DNA of 64,000 nucleotides, from positions 12,466,629 to 12,530,628 of the forward strand of contig NC_045149.1 of NCBI RefSeq assembly GCF_008831285.2, in the 5' to 3' direction. Source of the stretch: Nymphaea colorata. Lineage: Eukaryota > Streptophyta > Magnoliopsida > Nymphaeales > Nymphaeaceae. Position numbers and translations under genes: made by a program. Each line of letters opens with the position of its first letter. Position 1 is the stretch's first letter. Under the pieces are notes generated by a model. It saw only the letters and a list, made by a program, of their open reading frames with translations. It was not told the origin of the DNA and did not search any database. Positions 25,442 through 38,799 of this stretch are shown here, piece after piece.

Positions 25442-25965
25442 CCACCCGTTTCGAATCTTTCAAATGTGAATCTCTTATGTGCAAAAAGAAACCATCAACA
25501 TGCAAGAAAAAACATAACAGAAGCAGCATTTGAGAGCCTCACCAGACAAAAGGGATAAAGAGTTGGGTGAATAGATCCCATTTTAGATCCGGTAGGATGA
25601 AAAATTCTCCTGCTCACCAATAATATAATCCACAGTTTCGTACGAACGTCTGGTCCACATGCAAATATCGTGTTATCAGAACTTTCTCTCTGCGTCCACC
25701 TCATGCACTACCAGGAGTCGGATGACGGCGGGTTCAACGGAGCCAAAAGGATTCCGTTACAGGGAACCAGGCGCCATCCTGCGGCTCTGGAATAAAATAT
25801 AACAAATAAGGAAAAAAAATAAACAACATGCCAGCAGCAATCATATATAATCTGGCCCTGCTCTCCACTGACAGCACACTGCCCGCGTCGTCTCCTCTCG
25901 TCCATTGTCGTCCGCTCAGAAGAGGAGGCGAAGGACCGGGGCGGTTGGAGCTTCCTGCGAGGGAG
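25442..25965 (+). promoter_or_regulatory. TPP2 upstream region with TATA box
   Basis: About 520 bp between the truncated LTR and the TPP2 ATG. TATATAA lies at 25844-25850, about 120 bp before the ATG, which would place transcription start near 25875-25885 and give a 5' UTR of about 80-90 nt (inference). The promoter thus lies within 500 bp of retrotransposon DNA. Confidence 0.5.
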
Positions 25966-28900
25966 ATGCCTTCTGCTAAGACCTCTGGGGACCTTCGCGA
26001 GGTGAACGGCGCCGTTCGATCGCTCTGCCTGGACGAGTCGACGTTCCTCGCGGCACTCATGCCGAAGGAGGAGATCGGAGCCAAACGGTTCCTCGAGGCG
26101 CACCCGGAGTATGACGGGAGAGGAACGCTCATCGCGATCTTCGGTAACTTAGTTTGTTCTTCCTAATGCGTTTTCGAAGAGCGTCATGGTGTCAGAGAAG
26201 GCAATGATGCATAAGAAAGGGCGCACGGACGAGCTTTCTACTGTTGTTATCACCTGTTGATATGTATTTCTCCTTGCTAGACCTAAAATTGTAAAAGCTT
26301 GAGAAATTTTGATGACGATATATACTCAGTCATCTTCTATTCTATTTTGTGGCCTAGTTTGCAGCTGTTTTGGATGTTAAACTGAAACAGACCGCAAAAT
26401 GAGTTGGATATGTCATCTCTATCACTCAACTCAGTTTTGAGCTGATTTATTGCAGTTAGTATGTAGAGATTCAACACGAAGTTCAACTTTTGGACCTAGG
26501 GTACATCACGCAAGACTTGGGATGGGACTATTTTATTTTCTATTTGAGAAACTTTGATCTGTATATACCTGAATCTTTCAAAAGATTATACTCTATCTCT
26601 TACCCTTTTTTAGCTGGAGTGGTTAGCAAAATTCTTAATCATTGCACTGATCATATTGGTGAGTTGCTTGCTATTGGTACTTGAAAATGTCAGAATCCTG
26701 TTCTCATAACCAATAGATTAATACCCTCTTCATCTTTATTCTTCAAGGTTTGTAACTAAGGGTGCACAATGAGCCGATCTACTTGAGCTCAACTCATCTA
26801 AACTCAGACTCAAGCTTGATTCATTTATTAAAAAAGTCGAGTTTGAGTGAAAATTAAGCTCGTCTTCTTTCATGAGTCAGGCTCAATCCAAGTGAGCATG
26901 GCTCACCAAGACACTTGGAGCTCCTCTGTTCTCTTTTTCTTCTTAACAGACTTTTGATGATCACACCGCCAGCTTTGGTTTGGGGGTGGGGGAGGGGGTT
27001 TGTGAACAATATATATTTATTGTTTCTGTTCGTATTTTTCCTTTTCTTTTGTATTTTCCACTGTTTTCTTGTGTCTTTTTTTCTCTTCTAAGAGAGTCCG
27101 TTGGAGCCCCCAAAGGCTAGATTTCTAGCTGTTGGTGCCTCCAACAGCCCTTTTAGCTGCCTATTTGTAGGACCATTCTGGTCCTTTTTGCAATATGCTT
27201 CTTCGAAGCTTTATTGTTGAGGTTTTATGCTATTTTGTGCCTTATTGCACACTGCTTTTCTCATTTGGCTTTGCGAGTTCTCTTTTGAGAAAGTGTATGG
27301 TGTGAGCATGTATAGGTTTATATCTATGTCTGGTTTTTTTGCATGAACTTGTGCAGATTCTGATTTTTACTGATTATGTTTTGATCTTAGGGCATGTTCT
27401 TTGCGTAAGAATCCATCTAATCAAAATTTTTGGTCCTTATTATAATACCCTCCTCTTATGTGGCAGATTCGGGTGTAGACCCTGCCGCTGCTGGTTTACA
27501 CGTTACGTCAGATGGAAAACCTAAAATTCTTGACATCCTTGATTGGTAACCTGGTCGCTCTGATTTGCTGGAATATCAAGCTACATTGCTTCTTATTCTG
27601 GTAACTAATTTGAAACTTGACATTCCTTTTGCAGCACTGGAAGTGGAGATATTGACACATCAAAGGTAGTTAAGGCTGATGCAGATGGTTGCATCATTGG
27701 AGCTTCAGGTTTTGTAAACAAATGTCTTAAGATCCACTCGATTTTATAAGAACAATTTATGAAGAATCAATTGCCAAAATGTTTCCTATTTGTTTGGTCG
27801 ATAGCATTAAGTCTCTATGCTGACTGCATTCCTTTTCAACATATTTTGCCTTAGTTGTTAGAATCAATGTTGTTAAGTGTATCATGTAGTATTCGGCCGG
27901 AAGCCCTTCTCTCTTTCCCAATCTGCTGCAGCAAGGGCTGCCAGCCGGCAGCCCTTGCCCCCATTTTTCTATTTTTTTTTAAAATACTGTCATTAAAGTT
28001 GTTAAATCTTGCGGCGCTGTGGAAAATTGAACATTAAATTATTGAATAGCCTCATTAGTTGATTTTGTTCCTTCACCCTCCTGCAAGCAGCATTATGTAA
28101 GAAACTCTATCTGTAACCTTGGTGAGGAATGTAAGAATTTAACTTTATGTACGCCATGAAACGTTTTACATTACTCATAAAATAGCTCAGAAAAATATGA
28201 TATGAAATAGGTTTTGCACGTTGCTTGGATTCTTTATCACTTTCTCACTTTTGATTAACATTGCCACATATACAAATAAATAAATAAATAAATATATACA
28301 TATATATATATATATTTATATATAGTCGTGATACTAACGCATCACGTCGCCTCATTACGCATCGCCTCACCTCACAGGTTTAATGTTTCGCTTCGCCTCA
28401 GCGCATTTAACAATATTGGTCAAAATCCTAACTAGTTGTAGTGTTGTACAACTAGTCCTACTAGTCAATCAAGTTGGTTATCAACCGACTTGAGCTTCAA
28501 ACCAACAACTACTTGGTCAACCTAGTCAATTTGTCAACCTTGATATTAGTCAGTCAATCAATCTCTTGCTTACATTGTCTACATATACATGTTTCTACAT
28601 TTATTTTCAAATAAATGTAATGTAGGTTTCTGTACTTATTTATTTATGTACAGTCAATTGACTTTAGCCGAGTTGGACCATGTAGTCCTGATTAGCCTCA
28701 GCTGGTCTTTTTATGGTCGTGAACAACTTGTATCCGACTTCTGATTTTGACAGCCTACTATCTTGTACACATTAACATATGTGGATTAGAAGCACAACTT
28801 TAACAGTCCTTTTAAGTTTTAAGAAACCGTAAGAACTAGAACACATTGCAAGGACCTAATGTATGTTTAAAAAGGATGGTGTTATGATAACTAAGGTTCT

Positions 28901-31900
28901 TTGTCTAGTAGAGCTTGCTTCATTTTTCTGTCATTGACAAAAATTATGCTTTTGAGCATGAAGGCTTGGAAGCTAAGCATTTGGGCAGGATGTCATAAAC
29001 ACTGGACTAGTTTTCAATGTATAATTCATCCCGGTTTCAGCGTCTGTTGCTCATGAATAAATGTGGTGCACTTCTCCTCTTAGTTAGTCAATTGAGTTTT
29101 ACTGAGATGACAATTGAATTTTACTGAGATGATAATGGCTTCATTTATTTGATGAAATATGATAATTTTCATTATCTGTAGGGGTTAAATTATTTATAAA
29201 TCAGCAGTGGAAAAACCCTTCTGGAGAGTGGCATGTAGGCTGTAAGCTGATTTATGAGCTGTTTACAGATGCATTGATTTCACGTCTGAAGGTATGTGCA
29301 CATTAGTTGAGAGGCTAGAGTTGACTTTCCAATGTATGTGTATATTTATGAAATAGTTTATTACTATGTTTCTGGCAGAAAGAAAGAAAGAAGAAATGGG
29401 ATGAGAGAAACCAAGAAGCCATCTCGGATGCCTTGAAAGCGCTCAATGAATTTGATCAGGTTCTTATCAAACTTATGTTGGCCATGATGGGATGTTGAAA
29501 GTTGAAACAAGTGGGGTATTAATTAAGTCCATGTTTGTTTGGTTTCTACAACTTTTCTGTTATGCTGCAGTAAGCAAGCTAGCATCCACATTTTTGATTG
29601 GCCTTTACTAATTGCTGTTAGTTTATGCAAATTTATTCTGCAAGAAACACTGACAGGATCTTTGCCTGGAAGCATAATGGTCTGCACTTCACCAAAAATG
29701 AGTTGGAGACCCTTTCATTATTTAATGACTTTGGCAATGTCTTCTCCTACTATTTCAGTTCTATCCTTTTCTGATTTTCTACTTCACCCTTTTAAATTTG
29801 GAGGACAGATTATTTTTTGATGAGTATATAGAAGCTTGCCATTGCGTCCCTGAGTGCTCTTGGCGGTAAAATTATAGCAGAATGTCTCTTATCTCCCTAT
29901 TAAAGCAATAGAATATTCCGTAGTTATATCACTTATGTTGTGCTTGGGAACATAGTCTGATGCATGCACGAGAATCATGTCTAGCTTTAAATGTAACACC
30001 CCAGAAGTATAGTCCCGTATCGAAGATTGTGAGGGATCTTCGAGGACTTATAAAAGGAGGCTTTAATGAGATGATTGTCCTGGTTCCTACCGCCTGCGCT
30101 CCGAACAAGCGAGACCAGTGGCGAAAGCGGGACATCTGCCAAACACATTGCCACAACCCACTGGCCTCTCATCTCTTATTCATACTTAGTTAACATTATG
30201 GAAACACAATCGACCAGCTAGCTCATGAGGTTGGTTCACTCCTCGAGTGCACCCATACTTCCAAATGCCTCCACACGAGGGCTACACATATAATTTACTT
30301 TCTTAGCTAGTCGTCATAGCAATACGGGTACAACTATCCTCTAAATCATTCATTTGCATCACTGCCCATGACAATGTGCATGCAACCAAACACAACATTC
30401 ACATCAATTATAACATCAATCACATCTTTGAAAACCTTAGCTAAACCACAGAGAGTAGTCTCGATCTATGATTGGCTCGTAGCTGTCCTATGTAGTTATC
30501 ATTCTAGGATGCTTTCTAATGCACAATTGGGGTCGAGGAGACGCTCAACTCGATACCCCACCTCATCTGTGCTAAACAGTTATCAATTCTAGCATGTACA
30601 TGCAAATGCATCACATTTTCAAAACAAACTACTAATAGCCTTTCAAAACAATTCATATCATATATCAAATCATGTGCATGCATACATACATTCATTCACA
30701 AAACAATCAATCAATTCACATCACAATCCTAGGATCCCACGATCCTAGGAACACACATTCACACATTTGCCATAGGCAGGGATTTGCCTGAAATGCCGCC
30801 ATACCTGTGGCGCGCTCACAAAACTCTTCACAATGCCTCGAGCTTCGAATATGGTAGCTCAAGGTCGACGGGACGTACTCGGTGTACCTGCAGACGTAAA
30901 CAAAAGATAAGATTTCTACTAATTAGCTTATCGATCCAAACAAATATAAAACAAAATCATTGAGGCGTATGTCATCGCCTCAAAAAGGTGTCGACGGGTA
31001 GTGTCGACCTACAAGCCCTCTAATAGGCCACTTCCCAACATCTTGCCGTTGCTTGCTACCAAATGTCAAAACGCAATGCTTCGATCGATCCATCCTTAAT
31101 ACATTCTTTTGCCTTGTCTGGATTGCCTTCTCCTGTAAAGACATGCGGCTGCATTGCCATAAACTGTTGGTACGACACCGTCGTTGCCTTCTCCTGAAGT
31201 GGCGCAGTGGTGTCTCCTGAATGAGATGCATTGCTCCTCTAATTACTGACCATCGACTGTACAAGGGAGGTCGGTGTTTGCAACATTGTCAACATTATGG
31301 TCTGTTGATCCACTGGTGGAGTCTGCCTTGGTGGGGTTTGAGCACTCACACTAGTCTGAGCATTCTATTGCCCTGATGTACTGTCATCCACTGGGGTACG
31401 TGCATCAGAACGGGCCGGACTTGGCTCTCTTTGATCCACAATTCTAATAGGCTTTTCTTCCATTGTCAAATCATCTTGCACCTGAATACCTTGAAAATCA
31501 ATCACATGCGTAGGATCTGGTACGTACTTTCGAAGCATGGAAACATGGAAAACGTCATGAACATGACTCAAGTCAGGTGGTAATGCCAATTTGTATGCCA
31601 CCTCTCCAATCTTTTCTAATATCTCAAAGGTCCTACGAACCTTTGGCTCAACTTTCCCTTCACACCAAAACGAAAAACGCCTTTAGTAGGAGAAATCTTC
31701 AAGAACACATGATCACCAACCTCAAAAGCCAACTCTCTACGTCGAATGTCGGCATAGCTTTCTGTCTACTCTGCGCAGTCAACAACTTTTTCCTTATCAA
31801 TTGGGGCGGGTTGGGATCCGTCGAACCAAGGACCCGAGCTCGGGAGTGGGTCGGGTTGTTACAGTGGTATCAGAGCAGTTTCAACACTCGGACCTGGGGT

Positions 31901-33785
31901 CCCACACGTGCGGACGCGTGTGCCTTAAGGGGGGTGGATTGTAACACCTCAGAAGTTTAGTCCCGTATTGAAGATTATGAGGGATCTTCAAGGATTTATA
32001 AAGGGATGCTTTAATGAGATGATTGTCCTGGTTTCTAGCCTTTTTAGGATTGGGGCCAAAATTGCTAGGGGGCGGGTTGGGATCCGTCGAACCAAGGGCC
32101 CGAGCCCGGGAGTGGGTCGGGTTGTTACAGTGGTATCAGAGCAGTTTCAACACTCGGACCTGGGGTCCCACACGCGCGGACGCGTGTGCCTTAAGGGGGG
32201 TGGATTGTAACACCCCAGAAGTTTAGTCCCGTATCGAAGATTGTGAGGGATCTTCAAGGACTTATAAAGGGAGACTTTAATGAGATGATTGTCCTGGTTC
32301 CTAGCCTTTTTAGGATTGGAACCGAAACTGCTAGGCGGCGGGTTGGGATCCGTCGAACCAAGGACCCGAGCTCGGGAGTGGGTCGGGTTGTTACATTAAA
32401 GATCTTAGTTGTTGGAACAATCTGCTGGCAGTAGGGCACTTGTTAGTTTCTGTTATCAGCTTTTAGTTTTTATATTCAATCTATACTTTGTGTGCAGTTT
32501 TTTGCTGTTTTCAACTATGTTCTCACCAGATGCCACAAATTTTGCAGAAGCATCCGAAAGCAGATAGTGTAAAGCTAAAAAAAACTAGAGAAGACCTCCA
32601 AAACAAAGTTGATTTACTGCGAAAACAGGCTGATGTGAGCTTCATCTTTGTAGTAGTTTATGCCTAGATTAAAAAAATATTCATGCTGCCCATTTCATTT
32701 TTTATTTTGCCAGATTTATGATGACAGAGGCCCTGTTATAGATGCTGTTGTCTGGAACGATGGTGATGTTTGGAGAGTTGCTGTTGATACCCAGCAGCTT
32801 GAGGAAGATCCGGAGTTTGGAAAACTGGCCAACTTCAATCCTATGACCAACTTTAGGTTGTGCAAGACTTGATGACTCCTCTGTTCTAGTTTGATTTATC
32901 CTTTGACCTCGTTGACTATCTCATGCATGGTTGACCTGTTTTAGAGTTGATCCACTTTATTTGTTTTCATTTAGTTTGTTGATTTTTGAAACCCTTTTTT
33001 TTTTTAAATTTCTTTCGGGTTTCTGTTTTGGACCCAAGGATCCAAACTGATCAGAGAACTCATATTTGATTGTATTATTGACCTTCTATCATTCATTTAT
33101 TGAGGTTGATCAATGTGATTAGTCCTAATTTGCTTTATTAATTTCTCTACATTCCCTTCTTTTTCTTTCATTACTCCTGAAGTTCTTTTGAGATGAGTCA
33201 CCCTAGGTTTACCGTGAGGAAAGCCTTCATATCTTGTGTTGGCGATTGTGTTAAGAAGTTCAGGAGTGCTATCAACAGCCTTCTTATCTTCTATTTGTTT
33301 TTTATAGATTAAGGCGTTTCTAAAGTCTCATTCTGGACTATGTCAAAAGCTGTGAAAGTTTCTTCTGTTCGTTATTATATCAAGTAATAGTTTTGTAGAT
33401 CAGCTCACACGTCCAATGCAATGTCAGAAGCTGCAAAAGTTTCTCTTTTCATTATTATGTCAAAGTGCATGTTTGCCTGGATCAGCCATATTTACTATAC
33501 CCTATCCTTGCAGGACGGAGCACAAGTATGGTATTTTTAGCAAATTGGATGTGTGTTCCTTTGTCACAAATATTTATGATGAAGGGAACATCTTAAGCAT
33601 TGTAACCGATTGTTCTCCTCATGCCACCCATGTTGCTGGCATTGCTGCTGCTTTCCATCCTGAGGTACTACTATGCTTCCACACAATTTGCAAAAACAAG
33701 AAGCAACCCAAAAAAACTTTTTCGTTTATATATATATATTATCTACAATTTACAAAAACAAGAAGCAACCCAAGGACACCTTTTG

Positions 33786-33832
<47 letters not shown>

Positions 33833-35023
33833 AGTCAATGCTGCCATGTGCCAGATAGTTGCTAGATGAGTAAAATTTAAAAATTCATTGCTAAAGGGAT
33901 GATAATAAATGGTTGCTCAAACTAGCATAATTTGTTGTGGTATCATAAGCCGTGGCTAATACCAGGTCAGTGATTATTTTTTAGCGACAAATTCCAGTTT
34001 TAGCCATTCGGCAACATCAGACACATGGCAGCATTGAATTCCTCATATGTGTGTGTGTGTCTATATAAATGTTTCTGGACTGCTTTTTGTTTCCATAAAT
34101 TAAGATTTACAATATTATTGGAATGAGTTTTTGAATTTTTGTTCCATTGATGGCTTATTCCACTAATGAGTATGGATTACTATTTTTTGATTTGTAATTG
34201 GGACTGAAATATACTGAAGGAACCCTTGCTGAATGGAGTTGCACCTGGCGCACAGTTGATTTCGTGTAAAATTGGTGATTCACGTTTAGGCTCCATGGAG
34301 ACAGGCACCGGTTTAATACGTGCATTGATAGCTGTTGTTGAGGTATTTATTCATGGGGGATCTGATTGATTTGTAACCTAAAATGCAGCATGCTCCTTTT
34401 ACATGCATCAGCATATATGCATGGATGACAGGCACTGATAGCAACCTTTTTTCTTGCTGTAGAAGGTATAGTTCTTTGTTGTACTTCTGACTCTTGATAA
34501 TTTATGATGCAATGGCATATATTAAGAAAATATTGACTTTTACCTGGCCCTTTAACGGCATTTTTCCAAGTTGGACCAGTAAGAAAAAGTGTAGGATTGG
34601 CATTTTGTGCATTTGCATGTTCACACTTCACATATGAATGCATGTATATATGCAATTTTTCTACGCATTAAGGCTCCAGTGTTCCCATGTTTAGCAACTG
34701 TGAGGGCTCAATACATCTTCTGTTGACTGTTGTAACTCTTTCATGAGCTGAGAACATAAAATCTATGGTCAAAATAGAAGATTCTATACTTTTAACTGTA
34801 GGAATATGTGTCATGTATGAAAAGAAGAAAACCCCTCTTCCTTCAACTAATATCAATGTCCGATGTGCAAATCTAGCATTTTATCGACATTTCCATCCAG
34901 AAAATGACAAAAGCTCCCTTACACACAACTCCTAAGAGTGTCTGGCAGCTAAATCACATAGATTTGGGTGCAGATATGGCAAGTTTTATAAAATTTGGTT
35001 TGCGGTGGCGACAATAGTATGTA

Positions 35024-35060
<37 letters not shown>

Positions 35061-35452
35061 ATATAATATAATCTATTATCTGATCAATTATTTTATAATT
35101 TTATTTTGTATATATATTTTGTCAATATTTTTGTGTAAATGAATTTTATGTTTAAATTATTTTAGTTTAAAATTTTATACTAAATAAAATTCTTTATAAA
35201 AGTTGTCGTTTTTCACCCTTGTTGTCTTTTCAAAAGGGACTTGGTGTCTTTTTCAAAATGTGACACCTCTCTTGTCCATTTAAAAAGTGCAATAATCAGT
35301 TATCATTTAAAAAGAGACTTGTGGTCCTTTCAGGTCTCTTGTTAAAAGATACTTGATTAGGTGAAAGAGACCTGTTTTAGGTCTCTTTAAAAAGACATAT
35401 CGTCCATGTTTATAAGGATGTTATGAAAGTCAAGGATGTTATGAAAGTCAAA

Positions 35453-35490
<38 letters not shown>

Positions 35491-38400
35491 AGAGGGAAAA
35501 AGAAAAGCAAGTGAAAGAATGAAAACGAGAAAGGAGAGAGAAAGATGCATGGAGGGGAAAGGAAAACAGAGAAAAAGATGGAGGAAAGAGAAAAAGGGGG
35601 GGGGGTGTTCTTTCTTTGTTCACTTATAGATGAGTTGGGTGCAGTTCTATGTCACACAAATGCACCATTTTAGGCATCACACTTATGTCACACAAATGCA
35701 CCATTTTAGGTATCGCACCTATGTCACACAAATGCACCATTTTAGGCATCGCACTTGCATCAATGCGATGCTTCTGATTCGAACAAAGAATCGGGTGTCG
35801 TTGACCAATATCACTTTGTTTCGTTTTCCTCTCTTTCTCTCATATTTCACTTTTTATATTGTCCTTTTAAACAAGGACGATAAATTCTCTTAAGAGACTA
35901 GTCTCTTTTAAAAGGAGACATTGGTCAAAGTTTCTTTTATAAAGAGATTTAAAAGGATGAGAAGTTTCTTTAAAGAGGACAGATTCCTTTTCAAAAGGAT
36001 AACAAAAGTATCTCATTTTGAAAAAGATACTTTGTCCTTTTTAAAAGGATAAGATGAGTGAAAATCGACAACTTTTTAAAAGAATTTTATCTAGTATAAA
36101 ATTTTAACTAAAAATAGTTTAACTATAAAATTCATTTAAAATAAAATATTGACAAAAAACTGAAAAAATATACTTCAATAAAATTATAAAATAATTTGAT
36201 GCTTGTGTTATTAGTTTCTCACTTATTTTATTTTTCACCCATTTTTAGTTTTTTAATTTTTTATAAAATTTATCGTATTTTTCCCTTTTTTTCAAGCTCG
36301 CCGTATTATACCCGAGAAAAACCTTACCATTAAAACTCCGAGACGTTGTCTATGACTACGGTTGAATATAACATAAATTTGTTTTATAATATATATAATT
36401 ATATAAACGTGCTTTATCATTTTTAACATAGGCAATTGCAAAAAACATTAGCGAGAAAGCACACTTCTTGGTTTGATCCTATCAGCTTGGACAACCTTGA
36501 TGTGCTAGAACCATGGGTTGACGAAGAGCCAACTATAATATTTGGTGATGATGATCTTCAGTGCTTCAATGTTGCAAAAGTTGCTGATGAAGGAGAGTCT
36601 GTTGGATATGTTGGTGAAAATGTTCAACTTCATGAAAATGACGATGAGGATGAGGATGAGGATGAGAATGAAGATGATGAAAATTAAAAATGAGAGTCGA
36701 GGGTGCTTTCATTATGATATTGTTATGAATTATGATTATGAATGTTTGTGAATGATAGATCATGACTTCATAGCTATAATAAGCCTATCATTCTGGACAA
36801 CATGCTTTTATAAAGAACATATTTTTCTTAATCTTTCCTTATTTTTTCTTAATTTTTTCTTGTTCTTTTGAATTCAAACAAATTTATGATACATTATGAT
36901 ATTTTCTTTTTCTTTTGAATTCAAACAAATTTATGAAACGTTACGATATTTTATGATACAACGTATCTTAAAGCCGGACTGATACGGTTCACAATATACT
37001 TTTTACAACTTTGTATATATATTCTCCTGCCACACCTGCATGCAAAATTTTTTGAAATTGCTGCATCCTGCACCCATACCCACATGATTAAGGTGTAGTT
37101 AGCATCACTTGACTCACATCAATTGAGTTGGGTGCTGCACCCAGGGAAAATCCGCACCCAAATACGCGTCGACATGGGTGTGGCATCTAAAATGGCACGT
37201 CTGTGTGACATAGTCTAGCAGTCAAGTGCGAGGGGCGTTTCGTAACCCAAAATTGAAAGAACTTTGATTCTTTTTTCTCCACCATTCACGTATTGTACAA
37301 TATGGAGTGCATCTCAGTGTATTATATGGTCCAGGCCTGCATCATATGATACAGGGTTATAGGGGTATAACCTAACAGTTCTGTCGGCCATTACAGTAGG
37401 CAAAACATTGTATCCAGTTGTGTGTGTTTTCATGCTACTCTCATACACATGGTGAGAGCCAAAAGGGATTTTACTTTCCCATTGAAAGCCTTGTCTAGTG
37501 CATATGATAACTTTATTGTAGTGGTGATAGAGCGAATGATATTTTTATTTTACATTTTTTAATATCGTTTCAATCTTATGGTTGTTCATGGTCTTATGGT
37601 TTCTTTTCTGTATGGTTGTGGTTTATTTTCATTAACTTTTTTTTTTTTTTTGATTCTATGCAGCATAAATGTGATCTTATTAACATGAGTTATGGTGAAC
37701 CAACATTGCTTCCTGACTATGGGAGATTTGTTGATCTTGTAAATGAGGTGTTATTCTAATTCTGTTCTTTAGTAAGTTGTTTTCTCTATCTCTTGCAAAT
37801 TGAAATTTTTACCTCTGCAAGACTTATTGGTTCGTTACTGGATGTAGGTTGTGGACAAGCACCGGGTAATTTTCATAAGCAGTGCAGGCAATAATGGTCC
37901 AGCATTGACCACTGTTGGGGCTCCTGGTGGGACAAGTTCTAGCATATTTGGTGTTGGTGCTTATGTGTCACCAGCCATGGCTGCAGCAGCCCATTGTGTT
38001 GTTGACCCGCCACCAGAGGGGTTAGAATACACTTGGTATGCCTAATTAAAATTCCAACCTTTGTAGTTTAATCTGCTCTAGCATTGAAACTGAAACTTTA
38101 CATGAGTCCATTTGTCTTTTGCTTCTATCAAAAAGTCCTACCCCTGTGCTTATTGGTTGGTGCTTGAGAGGTCTTTCTGAGCAATATGATCATGCATTAT
38201 TAATATCACTTGCTTCCTTGTTACGGTCAGGCTTTCTAAATTTTTTTACCTTTTTTGTGCTGGATGTGTTTTGAAGTGTTCCATTCAGCAGATTTTTGAA
38301 GAGTAAATGGCATTTTTTTTAATGCATGACTCTTCCCACGAAATCAGTTTTAACTGTTAAGATTTCACCATAACCTGTTCAAAGCAAGAAAAGATAAAAA

Positions 38401-38763
38401 TGCAAGAGAAGAGAATCCAGAAAGTTGCACGTCCCAGGGCTGTGACAAATTGATTGTTTTGTAAAAGAGTGTATCCCTAAACGAGTACATACTAACATCC
38501 TTACAAAAATGGGTATTTATAAAACAAGTATACATACAACATATCCAAATCCAAATAATAAAACAAAATGTAATACACAACTTTTAACATTACCCATCAA
38601 GTTGTGCATAATTTTGAACCACAAACAACTCTTTTGAAAACCAAAACTTGTTATTGGTGAGACCCATAATAAACAACTATGCAACTTGATTATTTGATTG
38701 AATGAGGTGGGGCTTGATAGAAATCTAGCACCAATATCTGTAACCAGAAAACAGTACTCACGC

Positions 38764-38799
<36 letters not shown>

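Larger units (their letters stand above)
29992..32395 (+). mobile_element. TRIM (miniature LTR retrotransposon) array, interrupted by a Tekay chimera
   Basis: Layout in TPP2 intron 5: LTR1 left part 29992-30089; foreign block 30090-31802; LTR1 right part to 31863; internal 31864-31939; LTR2 31940-32129; internal 32130-32205; LTR3 32206-32395. LTR2 and LTR3 are each 190 bp, start TGTAACACC and end GGGTTGTTACA. Each 76-bp internal domain starts with the primer-binding site GTGGTATCAGAGC and ends with a purine tract AAGGGGGGTGGAT. The whole array is flanked by TTAAA at 29987-29991 and 32396-32400. One element (LTR-internal-LTR) would be 456 bp with no coding capacity. The extra LTR is best explained by unequal recombination between LTRs. 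Confidence 0.92.
35070..36210. mobile_element. element with long terminal inverted repeats (foldback/MULE-like)
   Basis: The left arm from about 35075 (TTATTTTATAATTTTATT) through the AAATTTTATACTA.ATAAAATTCTTT block to GTTGTCG.TTTTCAC near 35216 recurs as the reverse complement at about 36055-36205. Weaker inverted similarity, rich in AAAAGGA/TCCTTTT, extends inward on both sides. The interior (about 35420-35900) contains a GA microsatellite and a 36-bp tandem repeat. No transposase is seen. It lies in TPP2 intron 9. Confidence 0.65.

Noticed and set aside
29992-32395. Cassandra-type element (5S rRNA in the LTR)
   Set aside because: The LTR shows no 5S internal promoter sequence that I can see, and it is shorter. 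Called as a generic TRIM.
35649-35756. CRISPR-like array
   Set aside because: The units are contiguous with no spacers, and the genome is a plant's.
35630-35893. 87-codon frame with a 12-residue His-rich repeat as a gene
   Set aside because: It is inside a transposable element, with no family resemblance and no supporting context. Reported as a repeat and a finding only.
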